Below are positions 17,395-26,228 of a DNA stretch of 64,000 nucleotides, piece by piece. Each line of letters opens with the position of its first letter. The first letter of the stretch is position 1. This DNA comes from Nesterenkonia sandarakina (GTDB taxonomy: Bacteria > Actinomycetota > Actinomycetes > Actinomycetales > Micrococcaceae), in the NCBI RefSeq assembly GCF_013410215.1, contig NZ_JACCFQ010000001.1:2850351-2914350 (forward strand), written 5' to 3'. The translations under genes and the position numbers were made by a program. Below the pieces are notes generated by a model, which was not told the DNA's origin, made no database searches, and saw nothing but the letters and a program-made list of their open reading frames with translations.

Positions 17395-18345
17395 ATGAGC
17401 CTCGACCAGCGTTCCACAACCTCCCGCCGGGGACACACACTGCTCTTCGCGTTCCTGCAGGTCGCGATCACGGTGGGCATCTTCAGCTTCCTCGCCTCGC
17501 AGTGGGGCATGACCCCGTTCATGGACGCGTTCCGGCTGCTCCCGCTGTGGATCTTCCCGGCCGCGGCGCTGCTGGGCGGGGTCGGCGTGCTGACCCAGGC
17601 GCTGCGCTGGCGCGTGATCGCCCGGCACCACCAGATCAGCATCGGGGTCGGACCTGCGGTGGCGCGCTGCTGGCAGGCGGCGTTCCTCAACGGGGTGCTG
17701 CCCGGGGGTCTGGCCGGTGATGCGCTGCGGGCCGCCGATGACAGCAGCGACGCAGCGGTCGACGCCGGTGGCAGCGCGCTGCGCCGAGCCTTCGCGGCCA
17801 TGGCTGCCGAGCGCCTGATGGGCACCGCGGTGGCCTTCACCGCCGCGGGTCTGACCCTGCTGGTGCTGGCGCCGCTGCCCGGAATCGCTGCCCTGGGGGT
17901 CGCGACCGTCGCGGTCCTGGTGGCCTGGCGCTGGCTGAAGCCGCTCTCCGGTGCTGACATCCTCCAGGTGGTGCTGCTCTCCGCCGCCGGCTGGGCGGCC
18001 TTCGCCTCGCTCTTCGGCCTCACGATCCTCGCGGTGACGCCCACCGTCTCGCTGGCCTGGGCCCCGGGTCTGGCCGCCGTGGCGATCGCCGGCATGTCGG
18101 TCCCGCTGGGCTTCGGAGGCTGGGGACCCCGCGAGGCCGCCGCCGCGTGGGCGTTCTCCCTGGCTGGATTCGCCCCGCATCTCGGTGTCACCGCGTCCAT
18201 CAGCTATGGGCTGCTGGCACTGGCCTCCACCCTGCCCGGGGCGGTGATCCTGGCGCTGCGGCTGCTTCCCCGGCTGGAACGGGCGCGGCGGGTCAACCAG
18301 GCGCGGCATGGGCAACATCGCGACCCCATCGAACCTGCGTTCTGA
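17395..18345 (+). CDS. Lysylphosphatidylglycerol-synthase-like (UPF0104) membrane protein
   Basis: A 316-residue polytopic protein with about eight hydrophobic segments and the flippase-like LPG_synthase_TM fold. The family marker FLNGVLPGGLAGDALRA (about 99-115) and PLGFGGWGPREAAAAWAF (about 239-256) are clear. It lacks the soluble lysyl-transfer domain of MprF, so it most likely moves a lipid or glycolipid across the membrane. It ends the four-gene set and is followed by a terminator hairpin. Confidence 0.87.
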   Translation: MSLDQRSTTSRRGHTLLFAFLQVAITVGIFSFLASQWGMTPFMDAFRLLPLWIFPAAALLGGVGVLTQALRWRVIARHHQISIGVGPAVARCWQAAFLNGVLPGGLAGDALRAADDSSDAAVDAGGSALRRAFAAMAAERLMGTAVAFTAAGLTLLVLAPLPGIAALGVATVAVLVAWRWLKPLSGADILQVVLLSAAGWAAFASLFGLTILAVTPTVSLAWAPGLAAVAIAGMSVPLGFGGWGPREAAAAWAFSLAGFAPHLGVTASISYGLLALASTLPGAVILALRLLPRLERARRVNQARHGQHRDPIEPAF

Positions 18346-18454
18346 CAGGTTACTCACAGAAACCCCTGGTAGAACACAGATTCGACAGTCCAACCTGGAC
18401 GCTTGCAGGCCCATAGAATAGGTGTTCTAATAGCATTTGCGCGATGGGAAGCGC

Positions 18455-18494
18455 GATGCGCGCAGAAGCCCTCCTCACTGCTTCTGCGCGCATC
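18455..18494. terminator. Bidirectional hairpin terminator
   Basis: A perfect 15-bp stem (18455-18469 with 18480-18494, 10-nt loop) lies between the convergent flippase-like and Nudix genes. The rest of the 217-bp gap holds no gene. Confidence 0.75.
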
Positions 18495-18562
18495 TCCCCC
18501 ACAGGCGATCCCGTCCCGGACGGTGGATACCATTGCTCAGGAGCCCGCCTCGCGGCCGCGCT

Positions 18563-19066
18563 TCAGGACTTCGCGTCCTTCAGGAGCTGCTCCACGATCG
18601 GGCGATCCGCCGGAATCCAGGGGTAGTCCAGCAGCTGCGGCGTGAGCGGCACCCAGTCCACGCGGTCGTGGTCCTGGAGCGGGAACGGCTCGCCGTCGAG
18701 GATCTCCCCGCGGAAGAGTCGCATCGCCGTGGTCTCCTTCAACCACCAGCCCGCCTCGGACGCGTAACTCTCGCTCCCCTGCCCGGTGACCTCGGCATAC
18801 AGGGCGACGTCGACGCCGAGCTCCTCGCGCAGCTCGCGGTGCAGCCCCTGGTGCAGGGTCTCCCCAGCCTCGAGCTTCCCACCGGGGAACTCCCACATCC
18901 CGGCGACCGATGCCGGGGAGGTTCTGCGGGCGATGAACAGCTCGACCTCGTGGCCCGGACGCCTGCGCAGCAGCGCCGCCGCGACCACGGTCTTGGTGGC
19001 CTGGCGGGCGGCTCCGGGGGCCTGGCTGAGGGTCTGGTCGAACTCCGTGGCGGTCTGGCTCTCCAT
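18563..19066 (-). CDS. Nudix hydrolase, MutT-like
   Basis: A 167-residue hydrolase of nucleoside diphosphate compounds. The Nudix box is complete: G63-x5-E69-x7-R77-E78-L-x-E81-E82-x-G84, preceded by GMWEFPGGK. That arrangement and the small size resemble MutT-type (8-oxo-dGTP) sanitising enzymes, though specificity cannot be proved. I prefer ATG 19066; a TTG at 19075 is in frame. It lies directly downstream of a SRPBCC gene on the same strand. Confidence 0.88.
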   Translation of the reverse strand: MESQTATEFDQTLSQAPGAARQATKTVVAAALLRRRPGHEVELFIARRTSPASVAGMWEFPGGKLEAGETLHQGLHRELREELGVDVALYAEVTGQGSESYASEAGWWLKETTAMRLFRGEILDGEPFPLQDHDRVDWVPLTPQLLDYPWIPADRPIVEQLLKDAKS

Positions 19067-19077
19067 GGCGCCCAAGC

Positions 19078-19599
19078 TTAGGCGGAGGTCTCCACCACGG
19101 TCTTCAGGCGCGCGACGGATCGCGCCAACATCGCGGAGCTGGTGGACTTCGCACGGGCCAGTCGCTGCTCGTCGCGGAGCTGGGACCAGTCATAGGTGTG
19201 GGTGACCTCGGTGCCGCCCTCGGCGGTGGCCGCCAGGGACCAGCGCCACAGGTGACCGGCCGGTGCCTCACCGATGGTGGAGGGCTTCCAGGCGATCAGC
19301 TCGCCCTCCTGGAACTCCACCACGTGGTTCTCTCGGACGTGGCCGTTGGTGAGCTTCATCCGGAACACATCACCGACCCCGTGCACCCGCTGGCCGGGCT
19401 CGGCCTCGGCGAGGTTCTCATTGCCGTCGAACTCGACCTGCAGGGCGGGATCGGCGAGGAACTCGAAGACCACCTGGGGCAGCGCTCGGATGACCTCGCG
19501 TGCGCACACCACGCGTCCGCAGAACTCCGGATCATAGGAGAGATCCTCCGCGCCGTTCTCACCGTACTGGGCCGCATGTGCAGGTGTTACAGGGTCCAT
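19078..19599 (-). CDS. SRPBCC (START-like) domain protein
   Basis: The 173-residue protein fits a polyketide-cyclase/START-like fold that binds a small hydrophobic ligand: VICAREV-like opening strand, FEFLADPALQVEFDG, VFRMKLTNGHVRENHVVEF and a long C-terminal helix ending ARSVARLKTVVE. No catalytic residues can be named. It is followed on the same strand by the Nudix gene with an 11-bp gap. Confidence 0.8.
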   Translation of the reverse strand: MDPVTPAHAAQYGENGAEDLSYDPEFCGRVVCAREVIRALPQVVFEFLADPALQVEFDGNENLAEAEPGQRVHGVGDVFRMKLTNGHVRENHVVEFQEGELIAWKPSTIGEAPAGHLWRWSLAATAEGGTEVTHTYDWSQLRDEQRLARAKSTSSAMLARSVARLKTVVETSA

Positions 19600-19756
19600 G
19601 GGACTGTCCTCGATTCGCCGTCGACATCGTAGGTGCTCAGCCTACGCCCCCGACGGCGCGCGCCCTCCAGAGATGACCTGAGCAGGATGGCCCAGCGCCG
19701 CCGTGACAGTGCTCACTTCCCGCGCCTCCGGGCACGGAAGAGTCACCGAGCGACTA

Positions 19757-19762
19757 TAGGCT
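19757..19762 (+). promoter_or_regulatory. Leaderless -10 box of the YitT gene
   Basis: TAGGCT (overlapping TATAGG) ends seven bases before ATG 19770, with no ribosome-binding site between. Confidence 0.45.
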
Positions 19763-19769
19763 GACGCTC

Positions 19770-20402
19770 ATGTCCGGATCCCAGAACGTTCCTCCCTGGC
19801 CAGAGGACACCACCATCCCGCATTCCCCGGCCGAGGATGTCTTCGGCGTGCTGATCGGAACCTTCCTCGCCTCGCTGGGGCTCTATGTGCTCCAGCAGTC
19901 CGAGGCGGTGACCGGTGGCACCGCAGGGCTGGCGCTGCTGCTGACCTATGCCACGCCGCTGAACTTCTCCTGGCTGTTCCTGCTGGTCAACGTGCCGTTC
20001 TTCGTCCTGGCGATCTGGAAGAAGGGCTGGAGCTTCACGCTCAAGACCATCGCCGCGGTGGCGATCGTCTCGAGCTATGCGCTGCTGCATTCACCGGTCC
20101 TCGACCTGGGCGAGCTCAACCCGCTCTACGGGGTCCCGGCTGGCAACATCTTGATCGGCATGGGGCTGCTGGCGATCTTCCGCCATGGGGCGAGCCTGGG
20201 CGGGTTCAACATCGTGGCACTGGTGGCGCAGGAACGGCTGGGACTGCGCGCCGGGTACGTACAGATGAGCCTGGATGTGGTGGTGATCCTCTTGGCGCTC
20301 ACCGTCGTGGAGCCGGTGAACGTGCTCTACTCGGCGCTGGGCGCGGTGCTGCTGAACCTGGTGCTGGCGCTGAACCACCGCCCCGGACGCTATCGCGCCT
20401 GA
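19770..20402 (+). CDS. YitT-family membrane protein
   Basis: A 210-residue integral membrane protein with five or six helices. It carries typical family sequences such as GVLIGTFLASLGLYVLQQ, TGGTAGLALLLTY and FRHGASLGGFNIVAL. It lacks the C-terminal DUF2179 domain found in many Firmicute homologues. Function is unknown in the family. It is convergent with an aldo/keto reductase gene 24 bp downstream. Confidence 0.85.
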   Translation: MSGSQNVPPWPEDTTIPHSPAEDVFGVLIGTFLASLGLYVLQQSEAVTGGTAGLALLLTYATPLNFSWLFLLVNVPFFVLAIWKKGWSFTLKTIAAVAIVSSYALLHSPVLDLGELNPLYGVPAGNILIGMGLLAIFRHGASLGGFNIVALVAQERLGLRAGYVQMSLDVVVILLALTVVEPVNVLYSALGAVLLNLVLALNHRPGRYRA

Positions 20403-20426
20403 GTCGACGCTGCGCCTGCCCTGATC

Positions 20427-21356
20427 TCAGGGCAGCCGGTGTCCAGCCGCGCGCAGGAGTTCGTACCATTCCCGGCGCGAGAGCCTGACCTGGGACCCTG
20501 CGGCCGCCTCGTCCACCCGGCTGCCCTGGGTGGTGCCCAGCACCACCTGGATCTCGGCGGGATGCCGGGTCAGCCAGGCGGTGGCGATCCCGACCGGGGT
20601 CACCCCATGCTCCCGGGCCAGCCGGGTCAGCACCGCGTTGAGCTCGGGGTAGTCCGGGTTGTCCAGGAACACCCCGGTCGGCGACTGATACGGGGACCAG
20701 GCCTGCAGCGTGATCCCGTGCCCGCGGCAGTATTCCACGATGTCGCCTCCCCCAGGAGTCACCGGGCCGGCCTGTCCCAGGGTGTTGGCCTGGGCGCCTT
20801 CGGTGAGGATCGGGGCGTGCACCAGGGAGAGCTGCATCTGATTGACCACCAGCGGCTGGGTCACCGCGGTGCGCAGCAGCTCGATCTGCCCCACCGTGTG
20901 ATTGGAGACCCCGAAGTGGCGGACCTTCCCGGCGGCCTGGAGCTCGTCGAAGGCCCGGGCGACCTCGGCTGGCTCGACCAGCGGATCCGGCCGGTGCAGC
21001 AGCAGAAGGTCCAGGTAGTCGGTCTGCAGCGACCGCAGCGACTCCTCCACCTCGGTGATGATGTGCTCATAGGAGAAGTCGTAGAAGGGACCGTCCGTGA
21101 CGATGCCGACCTTGGACTGGATCAGCACCTCCTCGCGTTCGGAGCTGGAGAGCTTGACCGCCTCGGCGAAGCGCCGTTCGCACTGGTGCGGGGTGGCACC
21201 GTAGATGTCGGCGTGGTCGAGGAAGTCCACCCCGGCGGCGCGGGCGAAGTCGTAGAGCTCGCGGATCTGCTGGTCGGTCTTGTCCTTGATCCGCATCATC
21301 CCCAGCACCAGCTGGGAGGCGGAGAGCCCGGCGGCGGGCAGCTCGATTCTCCTCAT
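20427..21356 (-). CDS. Aldo/keto reductase, YdhF-like
   Basis: A 309-residue NADPH-dependent (beta/alpha)8 oxidoreductase. The catalytic Asp and Tyr are in VDFLDHADIYGA (about 40-52), Lys in VLIQSKVGIV, His in LLLLHRPDPLVEP. The cofactor-binding end includes VVLGTTQGSRVDEA. It resembles E. coli YdhF. Its ATG is preceded at six bases by TAGTCT and appears leaderless. The substrate is unknown. Confidence 0.9.
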   Translation of the reverse strand: MRRIELPAAGLSASQLVLGMMRIKDKTDQQIRELYDFARAAGVDFLDHADIYGATPHQCERRFAEAVKLSSSEREEVLIQSKVGIVTDGPFYDFSYEHIITEVEESLRSLQTDYLDLLLLHRPDPLVEPAEVARAFDELQAAGKVRHFGVSNHTVGQIELLRTAVTQPLVVNQMQLSLVHAPILTEGAQANTLGQAGPVTPGGGDIVEYCRGHGITLQAWSPYQSPTGVFLDNPDYPELNAVLTRLAREHGVTPVGIATAWLTRHPAEIQVVLGTTQGSRVDEAAAGSQVRLSRREWYELLRAAGHRLP

Positions 21357-21362
21357 CCCAGC

Positions 21363-21368
21363 AGACTA
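21363..21368 (-). promoter_or_regulatory. Leaderless -10 box of the aldo/keto reductase gene
   Basis: TAGTCT on the minus strand ends six bases before the ATG at 21356. Confidence 0.5.
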
Positions 21369-21490
21369 CTGCGCCGCGGGTCAGGACCCGAACGCCTCCG
21401 CACGCGGCTCGGCCCCTGACCGAGACGCCGGTGCTCACACACCGGTCACGTCCCAGGCAGGGGCCGAGAAGCTGATCTGGTACGGCTCCT

Positions 21491-21518
21491 GCTGACCCCG
21501 GGGTTACCCGGGGTCAGC
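21491..21518. terminator. Hairpin terminator after the catalase gene
   Basis: A perfect 12-bp GC-rich stem (21491-21502 with 21507-21518, loop GTTA) lies just past the catalase stop on the minus strand. Confidence 0.75.
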
Positions 21519-21533
21519 AGCGCCTGCGTGCGA

Positions 21534-23741
21534 TCAGGCGAAGCGCTCCCAGGCGCGATGGGCGCCCATCAGGGTGAACAGGTCCTCGGTGAGCTGCTCC
21601 GGGGCACCCACCAGGACCCCAGGGGCCGTTGGAGATACGCCGCTGGCACTGAGCAGCGGGGTTCCCTCGGGGAACACCACTGCCTTGCCGTGCCGGTAGG
21701 CCTCCGCGGCCATCAGCGTCAGTCGCGGATCGACCTTCGGGTCCCCGGTGGGATCGCCCAGCTTGTGATCGCCGTCGGGAGAGTCCCCGGCGGCTCCTTC
21801 AGCAGAGGCGGTGAGGAACACGATCGCGTCGAACTCGATGGACCGTGCGGTCAGGTAGGTCCGCTGGGCCGGAGTGCCGTCGGAGAGCGGCGCCCCGGTG
21901 GGGGCGACCACCAGCGGCACCATGTCCTGGGCGTCGATGGCCTTGCGAAGCTTCTGGATCGCGTCGATGTCACTGGACTCATCGACGACGACGCCGACCA
22001 GCCGGCCCTCGATCGGCCAGGTGCCGCCGATCTGGGAGAGCGTGGGGCTGAGCAGCTCGGGCTCCACCGGGGCCTGCAGAGGCTCGGGCACCGGGAGGCC
22101 GAGCCCCTCGGCGACCCCTGCTGCGAGGTCGGCGTCGATGTGGGTCAGCTGCTGCAGCTGGCGCTCCTTGATCGCCGGCTCGTAGCACTTGGCCAGCTCG
22201 AAGGTGTACGCCTGGATCACATGCAGCTGCTCGGTGCGGCTGAGGCTGCGGTAGAACATGGTGACCTGGGTGTAGTGGTCATCGAAGCTCTGCGGGCTGG
22301 CCCGCACCTTCACGCTCTCGGAGACCGGCTCCGGGAAGTCGATCAGCGCACTGGGGGCCTCGGAGTCCGCCGAGATGTCCTTGACCGGGTAGGGGTTTCC
22401 CCCGTCGAAGGAGTTCGGGTGGTACGGCGCGACGCCGGCGTGGTCCGCGGTCTGGTGGTAGCCGTCGCGCAGCATGTCATTGACCGCGGCGCGCGGCCGG
22501 TTGATCGGGATCTGCGCGAAGTTGGGTCCGCCCAGGCGGGTGATCTGGGTGTCCAGGTAGGAGAACAGCCGGCCCTGGAGCAGCGGGTCGTTGGTGACCT
22601 CGATGCCCGGGACCAGGTGTCCGGGATGGAAGGCCACCTGCTCGGTCTCCGCGAAGTAGTTCTGCGGGTTCGCGTTCAAGGTCATCTTGCCCAGCAGCTG
22701 CACCTCGGCGAGCTCCTCGGGGATGATCTTGGTGGGATCCAGCAGATCGATGCCGTGGAACATCTGATCCTCGGTGTCCGGGAACACCTGGACGCCGAGC
22801 TCCCACTCCGGGTAGGCGCCGGCCTCGATGGCGTCGGCGAGGTCCCGGCGGTGGAAGTCGGGGTCCACGCCGTTGGTCATCAGCGCCTCTTCCCAGGTGA
22901 TCGAGTGCACGCCGAGCTTAGGCTTCCAGTGGAACTTCACCAGGGAGGATCCACCCTCGGCGTTGATCAGCCGGAAGGTGTGAACCCCGAAGCCCTCCAT
23001 CATGCGCAGCGAGCGCGGGATCCCGCGGTCGGACATGTTCCAGATGGTGTGGTGCTGGGCCTCGGTGTGCAGCGAGACGAAGTCCCAGAAGGTGTCGTGG
23101 GCGCTCTGGGCCTGCGGGATCTCCCGGTCCGGGTGGGGCTTTCCGGCGTGGATGACGTCGGGGAACTTGATCGCGTCCTGGATGAAGAACACCGGGATGT
23201 TGTTCCCGACGAGGTCGTAGTTGCCCTCTTCGGTGTAGAACTTCGTGGAGAAGCCTCGGGTGTCGCGGACCGTGTCCGCCGAGCCCCGGCTGCCCAGGAC
23301 CGTGGAGAACCGGGTGAACACTTCGGTGGTGGTCTTCTCAGCCAGGAACTTGGCCTGGGTGAGGTGACCCGCGGTGCCGTAGGACTCGAAGACCCCGTGC
23401 GCGGCGGCGCCGCGGGCGTGGACCACCCGCTCCGGGATGCGCTCGTGATCGAAGTGCATGATCTTCTCGCGCAGGTGGTGGTCCTGCAGCAGCACCGGCC
23501 CTCGGCTGCCGGCCTTCAGCGAGTGATCGGTGTCGCGGACGCGGGCGCCCTGGGCGGTGGTGAGGTATTCGCCCTGCTGCACCCGCCCGGTGTCGCTTCC
23601 GGGCACCTCGGCGCCGGTCGGGCTCACCGGGGCTGCGGCGCGCTGGTCCTGTTTCGGTGGGAGTGGCGGACGCGGTGTGACCGGCTGACCCTCGGTGGGG
23701 GGCTCGGCCTGCGGTGCGCCGGGGATGTGGATGTCATTCAT
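21534..23741 (-). CDS. katE: Large-subunit catalase (KatE/HPII type)
   Basis: Monofunctional haem catalase that breaks down hydrogen peroxide in the cytosol. At 735 residues it belongs to the large-subunit clade. The active-site His is in RVVHARGAAAHGVF, the Asn region is NNIPVFFIQDAIKFPD, and the haem-ligand Tyr is in RLFSYLDTQITRLG. A C-terminal class I glutamine-amidotransferase-like domain (about 580-730, starting GRLVGVVVDESSD) is complete, which separates it from small-subunit KatA. The N-terminus is a proline- and glutamine-rich extension. It is flanked by strong hairpins and probably transcribed alone. Confidence 0.96.
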   Translation of the reverse strand: MNDIHIPGAPQAEPPTEGQPVTPRPPLPPKQDQRAAAPVSPTGAEVPGSDTGRVQQGEYLTTAQGARVRDTDHSLKAGSRGPVLLQDHHLREKIMHFDHERIPERVVHARGAAAHGVFESYGTAGHLTQAKFLAEKTTTEVFTRFSTVLGSRGSADTVRDTRGFSTKFYTEEGNYDLVGNNIPVFFIQDAIKFPDVIHAGKPHPDREIPQAQSAHDTFWDFVSLHTEAQHHTIWNMSDRGIPRSLRMMEGFGVHTFRLINAEGGSSLVKFHWKPKLGVHSITWEEALMTNGVDPDFHRRDLADAIEAGAYPEWELGVQVFPDTEDQMFHGIDLLDPTKIIPEELAEVQLLGKMTLNANPQNYFAETEQVAFHPGHLVPGIEVTNDPLLQGRLFSYLDTQITRLGGPNFAQIPINRPRAAVNDMLRDGYHQTADHAGVAPYHPNSFDGGNPYPVKDISADSEAPSALIDFPEPVSESVKVRASPQSFDDHYTQVTMFYRSLSRTEQLHVIQAYTFELAKCYEPAIKERQLQQLTHIDADLAAGVAEGLGLPVPEPLQAPVEPELLSPTLSQIGGTWPIEGRLVGVVVDESSDIDAIQKLRKAIDAQDMVPLVVAPTGAPLSDGTPAQRTYLTARSIEFDAIVFLTASAEGAAGDSPDGDHKLGDPTGDPKVDPRLTLMAAEAYRHGKAVVFPEGTPLLSASGVSPTAPGVLVGAPEQLTEDLFTLMGAHRAWERFA

Positions 23742-23846
23742 CGCAACTCTTCTCTGTGGTGTTCGACCAGAGTCGGTGTCACAGAAGAACCTTGTGGTCC
23801 TCTCCCCCTGAGATGAGACCGCACGTGATCAGGTTAGTCCCGCTGG

Positions 23847-23891
23847 CAGGTGATCGACAGCCCGCACGGAACGCGGGCTGTCGATCACCTG
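23847..23891. terminator. 19-bp perfect hairpin between oxidoreductase and catalase genes
   Basis: Arms 23847-23865 and 23873-23891 pair perfectly around a 7-nt loop (ACGGAAC). It follows the oxidoreductase stop by four bases on the minus strand and lies about 105 bp upstream of the catalase start. It probably terminates the oxidoreductase transcript and insulates katE. Confidence 0.75.
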
Positions 23892-23894
23892 CTC

Positions 23895-24821
23895 TCAGCG
23901 GGTGGTATCGATGAGGATCTTGCCGTTGGAGCCTGACTGGTTGGCCTGCATCGCGGCGGCGGACTCCTCGAGCGGGAAGATCTGGTCCACGGAGACCCGC
24001 AGGGTGTCCGCTGCGACCTTCTCCAGCAGCGTCTGCAGCCGCTCCCCGTCCGGGCGGACCCAGATCCAATGCCCGCCGTGCTGCTCCACCGAGGGATCGG
24101 CCACGGAGATGTGCCGGCCGCCCTCGGTGAGCACTGCCAGCGTGTCCTGGAGCACCTCGCCCACGAAGTCGGCGACCGCGGTGACACCGCCGGGGGCGGC
24201 TTCGCGGACCCGGTCGGTGAGTCCCTCTCCGTAGGTCAGCGGGGTCACGCCGAGTTCGCGCAGCTTCGCGTGGTTGCGCTCGGAGGCGGTGCCCAGCACC
24301 GTGGCACCGCGTTCCACCGCCAGCTGTGCGGCCAGATGGCCCACCCCTCCGGAGGCGGCGTGGATCAGCAGCGTGTCGTCTGCGGTGAGCTCCAGGGTCT
24401 CCAGGGAGCGCAGCGCTGTCAGTCCGGCCAGGGGAAGCCCCGCCGCGGATTCGAAATCCACACCATCGGGGATCCGGGCCACAGAGGCCGCGGGCACCGA
24501 GACGTACTCGGCGTAGGTCCCGCCGTGGACGAAGTCCTTCCGGGCGTAGGAGGCCACACGGTCACCGACAGAGAACTCCGGGACATCTGGGCCGGTGGTC
24601 TCGATGACCCCGGAGACGTCCCAGCCGGGGATCACAGGGAAGACGACGTCCATGAGCCCGTCAAGCCCGCCGGACATCAGCTTCCAGTCCACGGGGTTCA
24701 CCGAGGCGCGTTCGATCTTGATCAGGACCGCTCCGGGCGCCACCTTGGGCAGCGGGAGGTCGGTCAGTTCGAGGGTCTGAGGGTCGCCGTATTCGGAATA
24801 GCTCATTGCACGCATGGTCAT
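23895..24821 (-). CDS. NADP-dependent quinone-type oxidoreductase (MDR superfamily)
   Basis: A 308-residue medium-chain dehydrogenase/reductase. It has a GroES-like N-terminal domain (about 1-120; RASVNPVDWKL, PGWDVSGVI) and a Rossmann domain with LLIHAASGGVGHLAAQLAVERGA split over about 150-172. No zinc-binding cysteine cluster is present, so it is the zinc-free quinone-oxidoreductase type. The substrate is unknown. Confidence 0.9.
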   Translation of the reverse strand: MTMRAMSYSEYGDPQTLELTDLPLPKVAPGAVLIKIERASVNPVDWKLMSGGLDGLMDVVFPVIPGWDVSGVIETTGPDVPEFSVGDRVASYARKDFVHGGTYAEYVSVPAASVARIPDGVDFESAAGLPLAGLTALRSLETLELTADDTLLIHAASGGVGHLAAQLAVERGATVLGTASERNHAKLRELGVTPLTYGEGLTDRVREAAPGGVTAVADFVGEVLQDTLAVLTEGGRHISVADPSVEQHGGHWIWVRPDGERLQTLLEKVAADTLRVSVDQIFPLEESAAAMQANQSGSNGKILIDTTR

Positions 24822-24922
24822 GGCAACCCTGCGATGAGCACCTTCTATTCCTTCCCGGTGATGATCCCCGGCGTCGCAGGGATCCCACGGCGGAAGTATC
24901 AGGTGCGCACGGACACTGCGCG

Positions 24923-24928
24923 TAGGAT
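24923..24928 (+). promoter_or_regulatory. Leaderless -10 box of the second aldo/keto reductase gene
   Basis: TAGGAT ends six bases before ATG 24935. The 113-bp gap also serves the divergent oxidoreductase gene. Confidence 0.5.
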
Positions 24929-24934
24929 CGCCCC

Positions 24935-25744
24935 ATGATCGAGCTCAAGACAGGACATCAGATGCCGGAGATCGGTTTCGGCACCGGCGGCACCAGCACC
25001 GAGGCGGTGGTGACGGCGCTGCACGCCGGGTATCGCCTCTTGGACACCGCGCAGATGTACGGCAACGAGGCGGAGGTCGGCGAGGCGGTCAGACGCTCCG
25101 GGGTGGACCGCGCCGAGGTCTTTCTCACCACGAAGCTGAACAACGGCAACCATGATCCGCAGGCGGTCCGGGAGACCTTCGCACAGTCCCTGCAGACACT
25201 GGGCTTCGACTACGTGGACCTGTTCCTGATGCACTGGCCGATGCCCATGCTCGAGGTCGACTACGTGGACACCTACAGGGCGATGATGGAGCTCACCCGG
25301 GACGGGCGGGCGCGCGCCGTCGGCGTCTCGAACTTTCAGCCCGCCCAGCTTCAGCGTCTGATCGAGGCCACCGGGGTGGCCCCTGCGGTGAACCAGATCG
25401 AGATGCACCCGTATTTCCCCAATGATCAGGCGCGCCTGTTCGCTCAGGAGCGCGGGATCGTGGTGCAGGCCTGGAGCCCGCTGGCGCGCACGGATCAGTT
25501 CGAGGATCCGGTGCTCACCGAGCTGGCCCGGCGCGTCGGGGTCACCCCGGCCCAGGTCATGCTGCGCTGGCACCTGCAGCGCGGGGTGGTCGCGATCCCG
25601 AAGACCAACTCGGCGCAGCGGGTCGCGACGAACCGAGACATCTACGGCTTCGAACTCAGCGAGCAGGACATGGCGGCCATAGCCACTCTGGATAAGGGCG
25701 AGGAGGGCCGCCGCGGCGGCCACCCGGACACCTTCACCGGGTGA
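24935..25744 (+). CDS. Aldo/keto reductase, 2,5-diketo-gluconate reductase type
   Basis: A 269-residue AKR5-like enzyme that reduces carbonyls with NADPH. The tetrad is visible: D and Y in RLLDTAQMYGNE, K in FLTTKLNNGN, H in LFLMHWPMP. The cofactor motif IPKTNSAQRVATN lies near the end. Gene placement gives no clear substrate. Confidence 0.92.
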   Translation: MIELKTGHQMPEIGFGTGGTSTEAVVTALHAGYRLLDTAQMYGNEAEVGEAVRRSGVDRAEVFLTTKLNNGNHDPQAVRETFAQSLQTLGFDYVDLFLMHWPMPMLEVDYVDTYRAMMELTRDGRARAVGVSNFQPAQLQRLIEATGVAPAVNQIEMHPYFPNDQARLFAQERGIVVQAWSPLARTDQFEDPVLTELARRVGVTPAQVMLRWHLQRGVVAIPKTNSAQRVATNRDIYGFELSEQDMAAIATLDKGEEGRRGGHPDTFTG

Positions 25745-25775
25745 ACTCCTCGTCGGAGCTCCGCCCGGTGTGGGA

Positions 25776-26225
25776 TCACATGCGGGCTGCGGTGCGGTCC
25801 CGGATGTACTCCCAGTCCACGGTGCCCGGACAGGCGGTGGGGACCACGGATTCATGCGGGACGATGGCGGTGAGCGGGTTCAGGTTGAACTGCCGGCACA
25901 GGGTCACGCAACGTTCGATCGACATGTTCAGCGTCTGCGTGGTGGGCGCCCGATTCGGGTCGGCGGAGTGCTCGATGCCGATGCTGCGCTGATTGAACGC
26001 GAAGTTTCCGGAGTGCCAGGCCGTGTTGTGAACGCTCACGTACTGGTGGATCCGGCCCTCGCCGATCCCGTAGTGCGCGCTGACCTGGGAGGCGGGGTTC
26101 AGGAAGGTGGCGTCACAGGCGGCCAGGGTCCCGACGATGTAGTGGATGACGATGCGGTCCACCGCGGTGCCACCCCGGCCGGTGCTGAAGTTCGGTGAGG
26201 TCTTCCAGATGACGTTCTGAGACAC
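25776..26225 (-). CDS. N-acetylmuramoyl-L-alanine amidase without signal peptide
   Basis: The 149-residue protein is a bare Amidase_2/PGRP domain like T7 lysozyme. The zinc ligands can be placed: His in RIVIHYIVG, and the His and Cys eight residues apart in PHESVVPTACPG. It has no signal peptide and no cell-wall-binding repeat, unusual for a chromosomal autolysin and typical of phage or cytoplasmic enzymes. GTG 26225 is immediately preceded by an in-frame stop and lies 3 bp after the reductase gene, so it is the last gene of a short operon. It may recycle cytosolic fragments or be a phage remnant. Confidence 0.85.
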   Translation of the reverse strand: MSQNVIWKTSPNFSTGRGGTAVDRIVIHYIVGTLAACDATFLNPASQVSAHYGIGEGRIHQYVSVHNTAWHSGNFAFNQRSIGIEHSADPNRAPTTQTLNMSIERCVTLCRQFNLNPLTAIVPHESVVPTACPGTVDWEYIRDRTAARM

Positions 26226-26228
26226 GGG

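Noticed and set aside
18414..18429. TAGAATAGGTGTTCTA, resembling an SOS/LexA box
   Set aside because: It has only partial match to the actinobacterial box and lies between two convergent genes, with no promoter to control.
21528..23816. 762-codon plus-strand frame opposite katE
   Set aside because: Antisense shadow of a fully conserved catalase.
25776..26225. Prophage remnant around the amidase gene
   Set aside because: The amidase is phage-like in size, but no holin, tail, integrase or att-like repeat lies nearby.
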